Origin: Victivallales bacterium
GTDB lineage: Bacteria > Verrucomicrobiota > Lentisphaeria > Oligosphaerales > Oligosphaeraceae
Reading direction: 5' to 3'
Length of the DNA: 44,647 nt
Assembly (NCBI GenBank): GCA_017554445.1
Contig: JAFZIJ010000143.1
Location: 1-44,647 of the forward strand
The notes below the pieces were generated by a model. That model saw only the letters and a program-made list of their open reading frames with translations. It did not search any database and was not told the origin of the DNA. The position numbers were made by a program, and so were the translations under genes. Of the stretch, positions 33,304-42,108 are shown in pieces. Each line of letters opens with the position of its first letter. Position 1 is the first letter of the stretch.

Positions 33304-33902
33304 TTATGAATCAAGAAGATAAACTGAAACAGGAACTTTTGGCGGATGCCGACGCGCAAGCGGCGGAAATCATCGCCCGCGCCCAGAAGGAGGCGGACGA
33401 GATGATTGCGCAGGCGCGTCAAAACGCGGCGGAAAAGCGCGAAGCGCGTCTTGCCGCCGCCGCGGAGGAGGCCGAAAAGCAGTGCCGTTCGATTTTCGCG
33501 GATATCGATCTGGAGACGAGCCGCCGCTGGCTGCGGAAACAGGAATCGTGCATCGACGAATTGTTGCAGACGGCGTTGGCGAAGGCGGACAAGGCGGAAG
33601 GTTTCGACCGCGCGGCATCGCTCGCATCGCTCGCGAAAGAGGCGTTGGCCGCCATTGGCGACCGCGACTGCGCGGTGTCGTTCAATCCTGCGGATGAAGC
33701 GATAGTGACGCGTGATTGGCTCCAGAAACTGTCGCGTGAAATATATCCCGGTTCGACAAGCGTCTATGTGTTGAAGGCCGATCCGTCGATAGACGGCGGC
33801 ATCGTCTTGGAGACGAAAGACGGCGCTCGGCAGGTTGACAATTCGTACAAGACGCGCCTTCAGCGCATGAAGGACAGCCTGCGGCTGGTTGCAATTAGCT
33901 GA
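33300..33902 (+). CDS. ntpE: V-type ATPase subunit E (peripheral stalk)
   Basis: The 200-residue protein has a long charged N-terminal helix (LLADADAQAAEIIARAQKEA and on) and a globular C-terminal domain ending in DGGIVLETKDGARQVDNSYKTRLQRM, the family hallmark. It pairs with the G/H-like subunit. The start may be 33300 or the next Met at 33306. The overlap with subunit F suggests coupled translation. Confidence 0.9.
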   Translation: MIMNQEDKLKQELLADADAQAAEIIARAQKEADEMIAQARQNAAEKREARLAAAAEEAEKQCRSIFADIDLETSRRWLRKQESCIDELLQTALAKADKAEGFDRAASLASLAKEALAAIGDRDCAVSFNPADEAIVTRDWLQKLSREIYPGSTSVYVLKADPSIDGGIVLETKDGARQVDNSYKTRLQRMKDSLRLVAIS

Positions 33903-33905
33903 CGA

Positions 33906-33967
33906 AGCTTAAAGCAAAAACATAAGCTATAGGCTATAGGCCATAAGCGCCGCGTAAGCGGCTATAG
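33906..33967. repeat. Spacer repeat with GCTATAG heptamers and GCCGC/GCGGC hairpin inside the V-ATPase operon
   Basis: AGCTTAAAGC, then two GCTATAG heptamers, GGCCATAAGC, and a hairpin GCCGC-GTAA-GCGGC (33949-33962). The flank CATAAGCGCCGC matches the hairpin repeat at 26175. It sits between the subunit E and A genes, and the subunit A ribosome site (GAGG) follows directly. Confidence 0.75.
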
Positions 33968-33976
33968 AGGAATCTG

Positions 33977-35755
33977 ATGACGGAAATCATGACGAAAGGT
34001 ATCATCACGCGAGTCAACGGGCCGATTGTGGAGGCCCGTGACATGGAACGCGCGGGCATGCTGGAAGTCGTCGAAGTCGGCGAAGAGCGGCTCATTGGCG
34101 AAGTGATCCGCATCCGCGGCGGCGGCATCGCGACGATTCAAGTATATGAAAACACGTCTGGCTTGAAGCCTGGCGAAGGCGTGTATTGCACGACGCGTCC
34201 GCTGTCCGTCGAACTCGGACCAGGCTTGCTTGGAACGATTTACGATGGCATCCAGCGGCCATTGGATCGTATTGCGGCCATATCGGGCGCGATGATCCAT
34301 CGCGGCGAGAAGACGGATGCGCAGGATTTGGACAAAATCTGGCATTTCGTCCCAAGCGTGAAAGAAGGCGACATCGTCAAGCCCGGCGTGCAGTATGGCG
34401 AAGTGCAGGAAACACCGTCCGTCCTCCTGAAACTTATCACGCCACCGACGTTCAAGCCGGGCCGCGTGAAATCCATGAAACCGGAAGGCGACTACAATGG
34501 CCGCACGGTTTTGGCGGAAGTCGAATACGATGACGGCTCGACGAAACCGCTTGGCTTCTATCAATACTGGCCTGTCCGCACGCCACGCCCTGTTCTGTCA
34601 CGTAAACCGTTGGAAGCGCCGTTGTTGACGGGGTTGCGCGTCATTGATACGTTCTTCCCGATCGCAAAAGGCGGCGCGGCCGCCATTCCGGGCGGTTTCG
34701 GAACAGGCAAGACCATGACGCAACAGGCGTTGGCCAAATGGTCGGACGCGGATATCATCGTCTATATCGGCTGTGGCGAACGCGGCAACGAAATGACGGA
34801 AGTCCTCCGCGAATTTCCAGAATTGGTGGATCCACGTACAGGCCGTTCGCTGATGGAGCGCACGATTTTGATCGCAAACACGTCCAATATGCCTGTCGCG
34901 GCGCGCGAAGTATCGATTTACACGGGAATTACGCTGGCGGAATTCTACCGCGACATGGGCTACCACGTCGCCATCATGGCGGATTCGACGTCCCGCTGGG
35001 CGGAAGCTCTGCGCGAACTGTCGGGCCGTCTAGAGGAAATGCCTGCGGATGAAGGATTTCCGGCGTATCTTCCCGCGCGTCTGGCCAGTTTCTATGAACG
35101 GGCCGGCTATGTGCACAACTTAAACGGAACCGACGGCTCCGTGACGGTCATCGGCGCTGTCTCGCCTCCTGGCGGCGACTTCTCCGAGCCTGTGACGCAG
35201 CACACGTCGCGTTTCATCCGTTGCTTCTGGGCGTTGGACCGCAGTCTCGCGAACGCCCGCCACTATCCTGCCATCAGCTGGCATGACAGCTATTCGGAAT
35301 ATCTGGTGGAGATCGAAACATGGTGGGGCAAGCAGGACGCCGAATGGAAGGCGAACCGTGATCTGCTGATGGAAGTCCTTCAGGAAGAGGTCTCTCTGCA
35401 ACGGATCGCGAAACTGATCGGGCCGGATGCTCTGCCCGACCATCAACGGCTGACGTTGTTGGTCGCGGACATCATCAAAAACGCCTTCCTGCAGCAGAAC
35501 TCGTTCGACGACATCGACATGTACTGCTCGCCCGCCAAGCAGACATGGATGCTCCGCCTGCTTTCGACGTTCATTTCCCGCGCGCGGAATCTCATCAAAA
35601 AAGGCGTCACACTGGCGGAAATCAACGACATTCCCGCCCTGCCGCGCTTGCTGCGCATGAAATCCGAAATCAAAAACGACGACAAAGCCGCCATGGCGGA
35701 TTTGGAACAGCAGATAAGCTCCGCGTTAGACGCTATTTCAATTCATAATGCATAA
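33977..35755 (+). CDS. ntpA: V-type ATPase catalytic subunit A
   Basis: The 592-residue catalytic subunit has the N-terminal barrel ([18 protein letters not shown]), the bulge domain specific to A subunits (about 115-200), Walker A GGFGTGKT at 239-246, [23 protein letters not shown] and [20 protein letters not shown]. Length is standard. It binds and hydrolyses ATP in the V1 head, driving ion pumping, or works in reverse as a synthase. The last residues (IHNA) and stop come from the CATAATN heptamer repeat that follows. Confidence 0.97.
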   Translation: MTEIMTKGIITRVNGPIVEARDMERAGMLEVVEVGEERLIGEVIRIRGGGIATIQVYENTSGLKPGEGVYCTTRPLSVELGPGLLGTIYDGIQRPLDRIAAISGAMIHRGEKTDAQDLDKIWHFVPSVKEGDIVKPGVQYGEVQETPSVLLKLITPPTFKPGRVKSMKPEGDYNGRTVLAEVEYDDGSTKPLGFYQYWPVRTPRPVLSRKPLEAPLLTGLRVIDTFFPIAKGGAAAIPGGFGTGKTMTQQALAKWSDADIIVYIGCGERGNEMTEVLREFPELVDPRTGRSLMERTILIANTSNMPVAAREVSIYTGITLAEFYRDMGYHVAIMADSTSRWAEALRELSGRLEEMPADEGFPAYLPARLASFYERAGYVHNLNGTDGSVTVIGAVSPPGGDFSEPVTQHTSRFIRCFWALDRSLANARHYPAISWHDSYSEYLVEIETWWGKQDAEWKANRDLLMEVLQEEVSLQRIAKLIGPDALPDHQRLTLLVADIIKNAFLQQNSFDDIDMYCSPAKQTWMLRLLSTFISRARNLIKKGVTLAEINDIPALPRLLRMKSEIKNDDKAAMADLEQQISSALDAISIHNA

Positions 35756-35764
35756 TTCATAATT
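35744..35764. repeat. CATAATT heptamer repeat spanning the ntpA stop codon
   Basis: Three units (CATAATG, CATAATT, CATAATT) at 7-bp spacing include the ntpA stop TAA (35753-35755) and fill most of the 20-bp gap to ntpB. Confidence 0.8.
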
Positions 35765-35775
35765 ATATATTTGGT

Positions 35776-37182
35776 ATGAAAGTATCTGGCTTGGAATATA
35801 GAGGCGTGTCGTCCATCGACGGACCGCTGGTTTTCATCGAGAACATCTCGAACGTCGCGTTCGACGAACTGGTCGAGATCACGTCGCCCAACGGCGAGAC
35901 GCGCCTCGGGCAGGTTCTGGACGTGACGGCGACGACGGCTGTCGTACAGGTGTTCGGCGGCACGGAAAATCTGTCGCAACGGGACACGAAGACGCGTTTT
36001 CTCGGTGAATCGCTGCGCATTCCCGTCTCAAAAGACATGCTCGGCCGCGTGTTCGACGGTTTGGCGCGTCCAAAAGATGGTCTGCCCGCGCCGTTGACGA
36101 CGGAACGCCGCGACGTGAACGGCATGCCGGTCAACCCCTACGCTCGCGAATATCCGCGCGATTTCATCCAGACAGGCATTTCGTCCATCGATTTGATGAA
36201 CACGCTCGTGCGCGGCCAGAAGCTGCCGATTTTCTCCGGCAACGGCCTGCCGCACAACCGCATGGCGGCGCAGATCGCCCGTCAGGCGAAACTGTTGAAC
36301 GAAAATGTCGAATTCGCCATCGTGTTCGCGGCCATGGGTGTCAAATACGACGTGGCGCGCTTCTTCATCGATTCGTTTGAGAAATCCGGCGTGCTGCACA
36401 ACGTGGCGATGTTTTTGTCGTTGGCGGACGATCCGTCCGTCGAACGGTTGATCACGCCGCGCTCCGCATTGACGCTGGCCGAATATCTTGCGTTCGATCT
36501 GGGCATGCATGTGTTGGTCATCATCACGGATATGTCCAACTATTGTGAAGCGCTGCGCGAAATCGCGACGGCCCGTGGCGAAATCCCCTCCCGAAAAGGC
36601 TATCCGGGCTATCTCTATTCCGATTTGGCCTCCATGTATGAACGCGCGGGCCGTCTGCGCGACAGGGAAGGCTCCATCACGCAGATGCCGATTCTGACCA
36701 TGCCGTCGGACGATATTTCCCACCCGATTCCGGACTTGACGGGATACATCACGGAAGGCCAGATCGTGTTGGAACGTGACATGCATCAGCGCGGTATCTA
36801 TCCCCCCGTGGCATGTTTACCGTCACTGTCACGTCTCATGAAAGATGGTATCGGCAAGGGGCGGACACGGCCCGACCATCCGCATGTCGCGTCGCAGCTG
36901 TTCGCGGCCTATTCGAAGGTGAAGGACATCCGCTCCTTGGCGTCCGTCATCGGCGAAGAGGAGCTCAGCCCCGTTGACAAGCAATACCTTAAATTTGGCG
37001 TCGAATTCGAAAACCGCCTGATCGCGCAGGGCGAATACGAAAACCGCTCCATCGAAGAGACGTTGGCCATCGGATGGGACGTCCTGCGGATTCTGCCGCG
37101 CTCCGAACTGCTGCGCGTCACCGAAGAGGAATTGGTCGAATACTACGACCAAAAGACGGCCGAAACCAAGAAAGAAGGCTGA
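35776..37182 (+). CDS. ntpB: V-type ATPase regulatory subunit B
   Basis: The 468-residue noncatalytic nucleotide subunit has the V/A-type B features: [18 protein letters not shown] at the start, [37 protein letters not shown] (the P-loop replaced by SGNGLPHN, as normal for B), [14 protein letters not shown] and [19 protein letters not shown]. It alternates with A in the V1 hexamer. No SD sequence is visible; the CATAATT repeat and the AT-rich bases behind it precede the ATG. Confidence 0.97.
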   Translation: MKVSGLEYRGVSSIDGPLVFIENISNVAFDELVEITSPNGETRLGQVLDVTATTAVVQVFGGTENLSQRDTKTRFLGESLRIPVSKDMLGRVFDGLARPKDGLPAPLTTERRDVNGMPVNPYAREYPRDFIQTGISSIDLMNTLVRGQKLPIFSGNGLPHNRMAAQIARQAKLLNENVEFAIVFAAMGVKYDVARFFIDSFEKSGVLHNVAMFLSLADDPSVERLITPRSALTLAEYLAFDLGMHVLVIITDMSNYCEALREIATARGEIPSRKGYPGYLYSDLASMYERAGRLRDREGSITQMPILTMPSDDISHPIPDLTGYITEGQIVLERDMHQRGIYPPVACLPSLSRLMKDGIGKGRTRPDHPHVASQLFAAYSKVKDIRSLASVIGEEELSPVDKQYLKFGVEFENRLIAQGEYENRSIEETLAIGWDVLRILPRSELLRVTEEELVEYYDQKTAETKKEG

Positions 37183-37189
37183 TTGAACC

Positions 37190-37873
37190 ATGCGTCTTAA
37201 CCTCCCTCCAACCAAGACGAACCAACTGTCGCTGAAGAAAGATCTGGCGATGGCCACGGAAGGCTACACGCTTCTTGAACAGAAGCGCGAGATTCTCGTC
37301 ATGGAGCTGATGCGTCTAGTCGATATGGTGAAAAAGGTTCAGGAGGAGGTCGAAAACCGCCGTGAAAAAGCCTATGGCACGTTGAAACGGGCCATCGCGT
37401 TCAACAGCTATGACCACATGCGCAACATTTCGACGGGCATCCGCTACGACCATAAAATCACCGCCACAACGCGCGTCGCGGCGGGCATCCATCTGCCGTC
37501 GTTGGAATTCCAACAAGGCGAATTCAAATCGCAGTATGGTTTGGCGGACACGGATTCGCTGGTCGATCAAACGATGCAGGACTTTCTGTCGCTTCTGGAG
37601 GCGACGGCCAAATTGGCGGAATTGGAATCCTCCGTGTGGCTTCTGGCCCGCGAATTGAAGAAGACGCAGCGCCACGTGAACGCTTTGGAGCATATTTTCA
37701 TTCCGGACTACAAGGAGACGCTGAAATACGTCGAACAGGCCTTGGAAAGCAAGGAGCTCGAATCGTTTTTCACGATGAAAGTCGTGAAAAAGAAGATGAC
37801 CAAAGGCGACGAAACCGCCGATGAGTCGGGCAAAGATCCATTGGCGGGTGGATTTACTGGCGACGTGCAGTAG
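37190..37873 (+). CDS. ntpD: V-type ATPase subunit D (central rotor shaft)
   Basis: The 227-residue coiled-coil protein has the family ends: LNLPPTKTNQLSLKKDLAMA and LLEQKREILVMELMRLV at the start, and LARELKKTQRHVNALEHIFIP, a near-invariant D subunit motif, in the second half. It starts 7 bp after the ntpB stop and closes the nine-gene operon. A Lys/Glu/Asp-rich tail (from about 203) is longer than in most homologues. Confidence 0.95.
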   Translation: MRLNLPPTKTNQLSLKKDLAMATEGYTLLEQKREILVMELMRLVDMVKKVQEEVENRREKAYGTLKRAIAFNSYDHMRNISTGIRYDHKITATTRVAAGIHLPSLEFQQGEFKSQYGLADTDSLVDQTMQDFLSLLEATAKLAELESSVWLLARELKKTQRHVNALEHIFIPDYKETLKYVEQALESKELESFFTMKVVKKKMTKGDETADESGKDPLAGGFTGDVQ

Positions 37874-37902
37874 GCCATTGAAGATAACCAAATGGAAAAA
37901 CG

Positions 37903-38313
37903 TCAAGCCATTGCCGTTGCGGGAGTCTTTCTTGGACGTCCGCCCTTGCTGCCATTTTCACGGCTGGCCGCCGCCTTTTTCGCCGATCGAATACCGCCGA
38001 GCATCCGCGCCGCATTGCGTTGACGCGCCTTCAGCCATGCATCTACGGATATCTTCTCTGGAAAACGCTCTGGATTTTCAATAGATTCAATGGACAAATC
38101 GATGTCCAATGATTTCCAGTAAACGCCTCAGCGGTCGGACGTGACATCCCGAAGCTCGGCCACGTTGCAATATTCAAACCAAGGGAAATCCGTAAACCGC
38201 AGAAAATACTCCTTGCCATTCACGATAACCGCTATGCCGTCGGGAAAAGAGCCGATAAAGCAGGTCGTCTCAGCCGAGATAGGCATCCCAAGCATCTTTG
38301 CAAAGCTGTTCAT
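37903..38313 (-). pseudogene. DUF2442-domain gene interrupted by an in-frame TGA
   Basis: From an ATG at 38313, 8 bp after a strong AGGAGGT site, the frame reads 61 codons (GIAVIVNGKEYFLRFTDFPW, VAELRDVTSDR), meets TGA at 38130-38128, and continues in the same frame as GVYWKSLDIDLSIESIENPE and then a Lys/Arg/Gly-rich tail ending 37903. Together this is one DUF2442-like protein of about 136 residues, which family members often pair with DUF4160. The downstream part could only start at an internal ATG (38109) with no ribosome site. A CGA to TGA transition would explain the stop. TGA is a normal stop here (recF, ntpB), so it is not reassigned. A sequencing error cannot be excluded. Confidence 0.75.
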
Positions 38314-38333
38314 TTCGTTTTACCTCCTGAAAA

Positions 38334-38361
38334 AAAATAAAACCCAACGTTAGCTTTTCAA
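38334..38361 (-). promoter_or_regulatory. Possible promoter of the DUF2442 gene
   Basis: On the minus strand TTGAAA (38361-38356), a 16-bp spacer and TATTTT (38339-38334) lie just before the AGGAGGT site. Boxes and spacing match the better promoters at 7575 and 18490, except for a weak -10. Confidence 0.35.
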
Positions 38362-38438
38362 GTTATCTGCTCGAAAAAAAAGACGTTATGATCCTTTCAA
38401 AATGCCATCTCTAGTGCTTGTTTCCGCTGGATGAGAGT

Positions 38439-38454
38439 TCACTATATTTAGTGT
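38439..38454 (+). promoter_or_regulatory. NrdR-box-like palindrome upstream of nrdD
   Basis: TCACTATATTTAGTGT matches the NrdR box consensus (ACACTATATATAGTGT, with A/T allowed at the middle positions) at 15 of 16 places. It lies 378 bp before the nrdD start chosen here. NrdR represses ribonucleotide reductase genes. The rest of 38314-38655 holds no gene. Confidence 0.6.
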
Positions 38455-38483
38455 TGTCAAATAAGAGGGCCATTAGATAAAAA

Positions 38484-38505
38484 AGTCATCAAAATTGTTA
38501 TGACT
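38484..38505. promoter_or_regulatory. Inverted repeat AGTCAT-N10-ATGACT
   Basis: Perfect 6-bp arms in the AT-rich region upstream of nrdD, 30 bp from the strong NrdR-like box. It may bind another regulator; I do not recognise the site. Confidence 0.3.
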
Positions 38506-38655
38506 GCAAATCAGGCATTTGTGAGATTTTAAAAAATAAATGCATGACTTTTATTCATTTTTATACAATTTTGAATGGTGCAAATTTTTTTCAACCTCCT
38601 AAGACGTTGATAGACAAATGCCAAATCGGTCTGTCATAAATTTCCTCTGAAAAAA

Positions 38656-38701
38656 AATACATCTAGAGTGTTTGCGTTATAGATTTGAACATATATAGTG
38701 T
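38656..38701 (+). promoter_or_regulatory. Pair of weaker NrdR-box-like sites close to nrdD
   Basis: AATACATCTAGAGTGT (38656-38671, 10 of 16 consensus bases) and TGAACATATATAGTGT (38686-38701, 12 of 16). Their starts are 30 bp apart, close to the three-helical-turn spacing of known NrdR box pairs. The TATATA in the second site may also be the -10 region. Confidence 0.45.
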
Positions 38702-38723
38702 TTACATGAACAAAAACAAACTT

Positions 38724-38740
38724 GGAGACGTTTTGTCTCC
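38724..38740 (+). other. Leader hairpin upstream of nrdD
   Basis: GGAGAC and GTCTCC form a perfect 6-bp stem around five bases (GTTTT). The following GGTCTCTTTTT (38747-38757) could compete for pairing with the 5' arm, so two alternative folds are possible in the leader. Confidence 0.35.
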
Positions 38741-38816
38741 GGGCTTGGTCTCTTTTTGCGCCCTAATTCGGAGCGCGTTGATTTTCGTTACAAAAGGAAA
38801 ACAGGGGAAAGAAAGC

Positions 38817-41504
38817 ATGGACAACCAGGGTAATAATTGCCCGTTCCAATTCTTCCGGAAGCGCGACGGCCTATTGGTCCCGTTCCGGGAAGAGAAGATC
38901 GCAAACGCCATATTCAAGGCGGGCGAGGCGGCGAGCCGCCAGGGAGGTACGACATTCCAGAGGGAGACAGCGGACCGCATCGCGCATGAAGTCGTTTTGC
39001 AGCTGGACAATCCGAATTGTGAATATTACACATTGCCCGACGCTGACGGCAACCGCATCCCAAAACTGGAAGACGTGCAGGACATGGTGGAAATCACGTT
39101 GGCAGAAAACAAACTGTCCGGCACGGTTGCGGCCTATAAACGTTACCGTAAAATACGCGAACGCGCGCGCGCGGCGATCCATGTCCGTTCCAACAAGACG
39201 GAAAAGGATCAGCAGACAGATCTGACGGATCAGAGCCTCCTGTTGGTGAAATCCGCGACGGCCGGCATGTTGCTGACATGGGATCGCGCACGCATCGTCC
39301 ACAAACTGGTTGACAAGCTGAACATGGACGAAGAGACGGCGAATAGCATCGCGAAGGAAGTCGAGAACCAGATTATCAGCAGCAACATCAAGACGGTCGG
39401 CACGGAGCTGATCCGCGAATTGGTGAACAACATTCTGGTTGAGCGTGGCTACCGCGGCAAGCTGGAAGATCTGTCGCTGTACCATATTTCCCGTGAGTTC
39501 ATCGAAGACTTGATGAATAAGAAGTCGAAAGAAAACAGCAACATCGTTTCGAACAATCCGGAAGCGGTAAATCTGAGCATCGCGGAACTGATTCTGAAGC
39601 AGTGGGGCCTTGAGACGATCTTCTCGCCGGATGTGAAACACGCCCATGACACGGGGGCCGTCCATCTGCATGACTTGGGCTATCCGCACCGCGTCTATTG
39701 CTCCTCCCATTCCATTGAATATATCAAGAAGTACGGTCTGCGTGATTTGTCGAATCTGAACACGGAATCGAATCCCGCGCGTAGCGCGTCCGTTCTGACG
39801 GGCCATCTGAATACCTTCCTTGCGTCCATGCAGGCGAACTACGCGGGTGCGTTGGGCATTGCCTACATCAACATCTTCTATGCGCCGTATCTGGTCGGCA
39901 TGACTGAAAAGCAGATGCACCAAGTGGCGCAGGAACTGATTTTCAACGGTTCGCAGAACGCGTTCTCGCGCGGCGGCCAGACGCTCTTCCTGGATTTCAA
40001 CATCCACACGGGCGTCCCGACCTATCTGAAGACCGTTCCCGCCATCGGCCCGGGCGGCTGCTACATGCTGCGCAAGGCGGACGGCACGATCATTTCGCTG
40101 AAGGAACAGCTCCGCAACGATACGGACAACAACGGCAACCATCTGATGGACCTCTTCGCGGAAGAGAACGGAGAATCCCGCCTCGTCCTCTCCGAACAGT
40201 ATGAAGAGAAGCTCGGCCTGCACTATGATCCCGTCATCCAGAAGACGTTGGAAGACAACGGCGAACACATCATGGTCTATGGCGACTACATCAAAGAGGC
40301 GCAGGCCTTCACGTCCTCCCTGCTGAAGGTCTGGGGCGAAGGCGACCGCTGCGGCCGCGTGTTCGAGTTCCCGAAGTGCGACTTCCATATCAGCGCCGAG
40401 ACGTTCTCCGATCCCGACCAATACAAAATCTATCAGGAAGCCTGCGAGCTGTCCTCCAAGAACGGCTCCACCTATTTCATCTTCGACCGCGACGAAGTCA
40501 CGCTGTCGGCCTGCTGCCGTCTGCGCACGACAATCGACGACAACCGCATGCTGCGCCATCCGGAATGCATGCGTTTCTGCGGCTTCCAGAACGTCACAAT
40601 CAACATCCCGCAGGCGGCGTTCCGTGCTGCCCGCCGTGGCATGAAGACCTACGAAGGCCTGCTGGAGGAAATCGACGCGACGATGAACATCGCCGTGAAG
40701 GCCCACCTGCAGAAGAAGGCGAAAATCGCCGAAATGCTGTCCGGCCCCGGTCGCCCGTTGTGGCAGATTGGCAAGACATCGTGCGACGGCCGCCCCTACG
40801 TCGAACTGGACAAGGCGACGTACATCATCGGCATCATCGGCTTGAACGATGCATGCAAGTTCTTGTACGGCAAAGAATTGCATGAAGACAAAGAAGTCTT
40901 CAAGATCGGTCTGAAGATCATCGCCCACATGTATCTGCGCGCGAAGGAATACGCGAAGCAGTACAATCTGAAGTTCACGTTGGAGGAAAGCCCCGCGGAG
41001 AGCGCGGCCCGTCGTCTGGCCCAGACCGACCTGCGGTTCTTCCATGCGGAAGCGAAGGACGTCGTGAAAGGCGCGAACGAAGACGTCGCCTACTACACGA
41101 ATTCCATCCATCTGGCCGCCGAAGCCCCTATCTGCCTCGTGGAACGCATCGAGAAGCAGGCGATGTTCCACAGCATCATTGAATCCGGCGCCATCACGCA
41201 TGCGTTTATCGGCGAAGAGCATCCGTCGGCGGAAGCCATCGGTTCGCTGATCCGTGAAGTCTTCTATCGCACGCAGTCCGCACAGGTGACGTTCTCGCCT
41301 GAATTCACGTACTGCCAGAAGTGCGGCCACAAGTCGCGCGGTCTGCAGGATACCTGCGAACAGTGCGGTTCGAAGGACGTCGTCGGCGAGACGCGCGTCG
41401 TCGGCTACTTCAGCAAGATCCAGAACTGGAACAAGTCGAAGCGCTATGGCGAGCTGATCGCCCGCCAGAAAGGCCGCTATTCCGTCATGTCAGCGGAAGG
41501 CTGA
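38817..41504 (+). CDS. nrdD: Anaerobic (class III) ribonucleoside-triphosphate reductase with two ATP cones
   Basis: The 895-residue glycyl-radical enzyme makes dNTPs from NTPs without oxygen. The ATG at 38817 follows an AGGGG site and starts 11 residues before the first ATP cone; an in-frame ATG 132 bp upstream would add an unlike stretch. A first ATP cone (about 12-120, RKRDGLLVPFREEKIANAI) is followed by a second cone-like domain (about 145-235, LTWDRARIVHKLVDKLNMD and NIKTVGTELIRELVNNIL). The catalytic barrel has HLHDLGYPHRVYC, SQNAFSRGGQTLFLDFN and SACCRLRT. The C-terminus holds a zinc site (Cys833, 836, 847, 850) and the glycyl radical Gly863 in RVVGYFS. It leads an operon with the redoxin and activase genes. 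Confidence 0.96.
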   Translation: MDNQGNNCPFQFFRKRDGLLVPFREEKIANAIFKAGEAASRQGGTTFQRETADRIAHEVVLQLDNPNCEYYTLPDADGNRIPKLEDVQDMVEITLAENKLSGTVAAYKRYRKIRERARAAIHVRSNKTEKDQQTDLTDQSLLLVKSATAGMLLTWDRARIVHKLVDKLNMDEETANSIAKEVENQIISSNIKTVGTELIRELVNNILVERGYRGKLEDLSLYHISREFIEDLMNKKSKENSNIVSNNPEAVNLSIAELILKQWGLETIFSPDVKHAHDTGAVHLHDLGYPHRVYCSSHSIEYIKKYGLRDLSNLNTESNPARSASVLTGHLNTFLASMQANYAGALGIAYINIFYAPYLVGMTEKQMHQVAQELIFNGSQNAFSRGGQTLFLDFNIHTGVPTYLKTVPAIGPGGCYMLRKADGTIISLKEQLRNDTDNNGNHLMDLFAEENGESRLVLSEQYEEKLGLHYDPVIQKTLEDNGEHIMVYGDYIKEAQAFTSSLLKVWGEGDRCGRVFEFPKCDFHISAETFSDPDQYKIYQEACELSSKNGSTYFIFDRDEVTLSACCRLRTTIDDNRMLRHPECMRFCGFQNVTINIPQAAFRAARRGMKTYEGLLEEIDATMNIAVKAHLQKKAKIAEMLSGPGRPLWQIGKTSCDGRPYVELDKATYIIGIIGLNDACKFLYGKELHEDKEVFKIGLKIIAHMYLRAKEYAKQYNLKFTLEESPAESAARRLAQTDLRFFHAEAKDVVKGANEDVAYYTNSIHLAAEAPICLVERIEKQAMFHSIIESGAITHAFIGEEHPSAEAIGSLIREVFYRTQSAQVTFSPEFTYCQKCGHKSRGLQDTCEQCGSKDVVGETRVVGYFSKIQNWNKSKRYGELIARQKGRYSVMSAEG

Positions 41505-41509
41505 CATGA

Positions 41510-41626
41510 CAGGCTTATGGCCGATGGCCAATGGCTTATGGAGGAGTACTGGATATTCTGGAAGTTCTGGAAGTTCTGGAAAATTCAGTAAAACCAGTAA
41601 ATCCAGAATATCTAGAATATCCAGTA
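41510..41626. repeat. Spacer repeats forming a long imperfect stem-loop between nrdD and the redoxin gene
   Basis: GGCTTATGGC-type heptamers (41514-41540) are followed by nonamers TTCTGGAAG and then, inverted, TCCAGAATA. TACTGGATATTCT (41547-41559) and AGAATATCCAGTA (41614-41626) are perfect 13-bp arms, so the 142-bp spacer can fold on itself. The next gene's AAAGGA site follows it. Confidence 0.85.
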
Positions 41627-41646
41627 AGTAAATCCAAAGGAACAAT

Positions 41647-42030
41647 ATGTCAAAACAATATATCGTCCATGTTTTCGGCAAGGAAGGCTGTGCGAAATGC
41701 ACGATGCTGAACCGCCGTCTTGATACGTTGCTCGCGTCGGACAAATACAAAGACAAGTTTGTGAAGCAGTACGACAATGTCTTTACGGAAGAAGGCCTCG
41801 TGTACTTCTGCCTTGCACAATGTGTGAATCCGAACCGCATCCCCGCCATGATGATCGCCGACACGGAAGGCAATTACATCGAAAATCCGACGCCCGGCGC
41901 CCCCGATGAAATCTGCGGCCGTTCGAAGCTGTACCAGTATCTGGGCATCCAGACCGACTACAGCAATGAAGGCAAAGGCATCATCACGCCGGAAATGATT
42001 GAAAGCATCCTCAAGTCCGTGGAGGACTGA
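41647..42030 (+). CDS. Thioredoxin-fold redoxin of the anaerobic ribonucleotide reductase operon
   Basis: The 127-residue protein has a thioredoxin/glutaredoxin-like N-terminus, IVHVFGKEGCAKCTMLNRRL with a CAKC active site (Cys15, Cys18), and RIPAMMIADTEGNYI, where the IPA matches the cis-proline turn of the fold. The C-terminal part (ICGRSKLYQYLGIQTDYS) has no assigned domain. It lies between nrdD and the activase gene, and redoxins adjacent to nrdD supply electrons to formate-independent class III reductases (known for Neisseria bacilliformis), so it likely reduces NrdD. A strong AAAGGA site precedes the ATG. Confidence 0.8.
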   Translation: MSKQYIVHVFGKEGCAKCTMLNRRLDTLLASDKYKDKFVKQYDNVFTEEGLVYFCLAQCVNPNRIPAMMIADTEGNYIENPTPGAPDEICGRSKLYQYLGIQTDYSNEGKGIITPEMIESILKSVED

Positions 42031-42053
42031 GACTTAGAATTGTTCTGAAAACG

Positions 42054-42083
42054 GCCTGGACGGTATTTCCGCCCAGGCGTTTT
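42054..42083 (+). terminator. Hairpin with T-rich tail after the redoxin gene
   Basis: Arms 42054-42063 and 42069-42078 pair over ten positions with one mismatch around TATTT, followed by GTTTTC. It may partly terminate or attenuate between the redoxin and activase genes, since the next ATG is 26 bp after the hairpin. Confidence 0.6.
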
Positions 42084-42108
42084 CTTGTCGATTACTGATA
42101 GGAATCAC

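Noticed and set aside
38109..38313. TGA as a recoded codon (selenocysteine or Trp) in the DUF2442 gene
   Set aside because: recF, ntpB and other genes end at TGA, and I see no selenocysteine insertion hairpin after the stop; a nonsense change is simpler.
38871..41330. 819-codon open frame on the minus strand inside nrdD
   Set aside because: It is wholly antisense to nrdD, rich in Arg, Val, Asp and Gln as expected from reverse reading of GC-biased codons, and has no recognisable domain.
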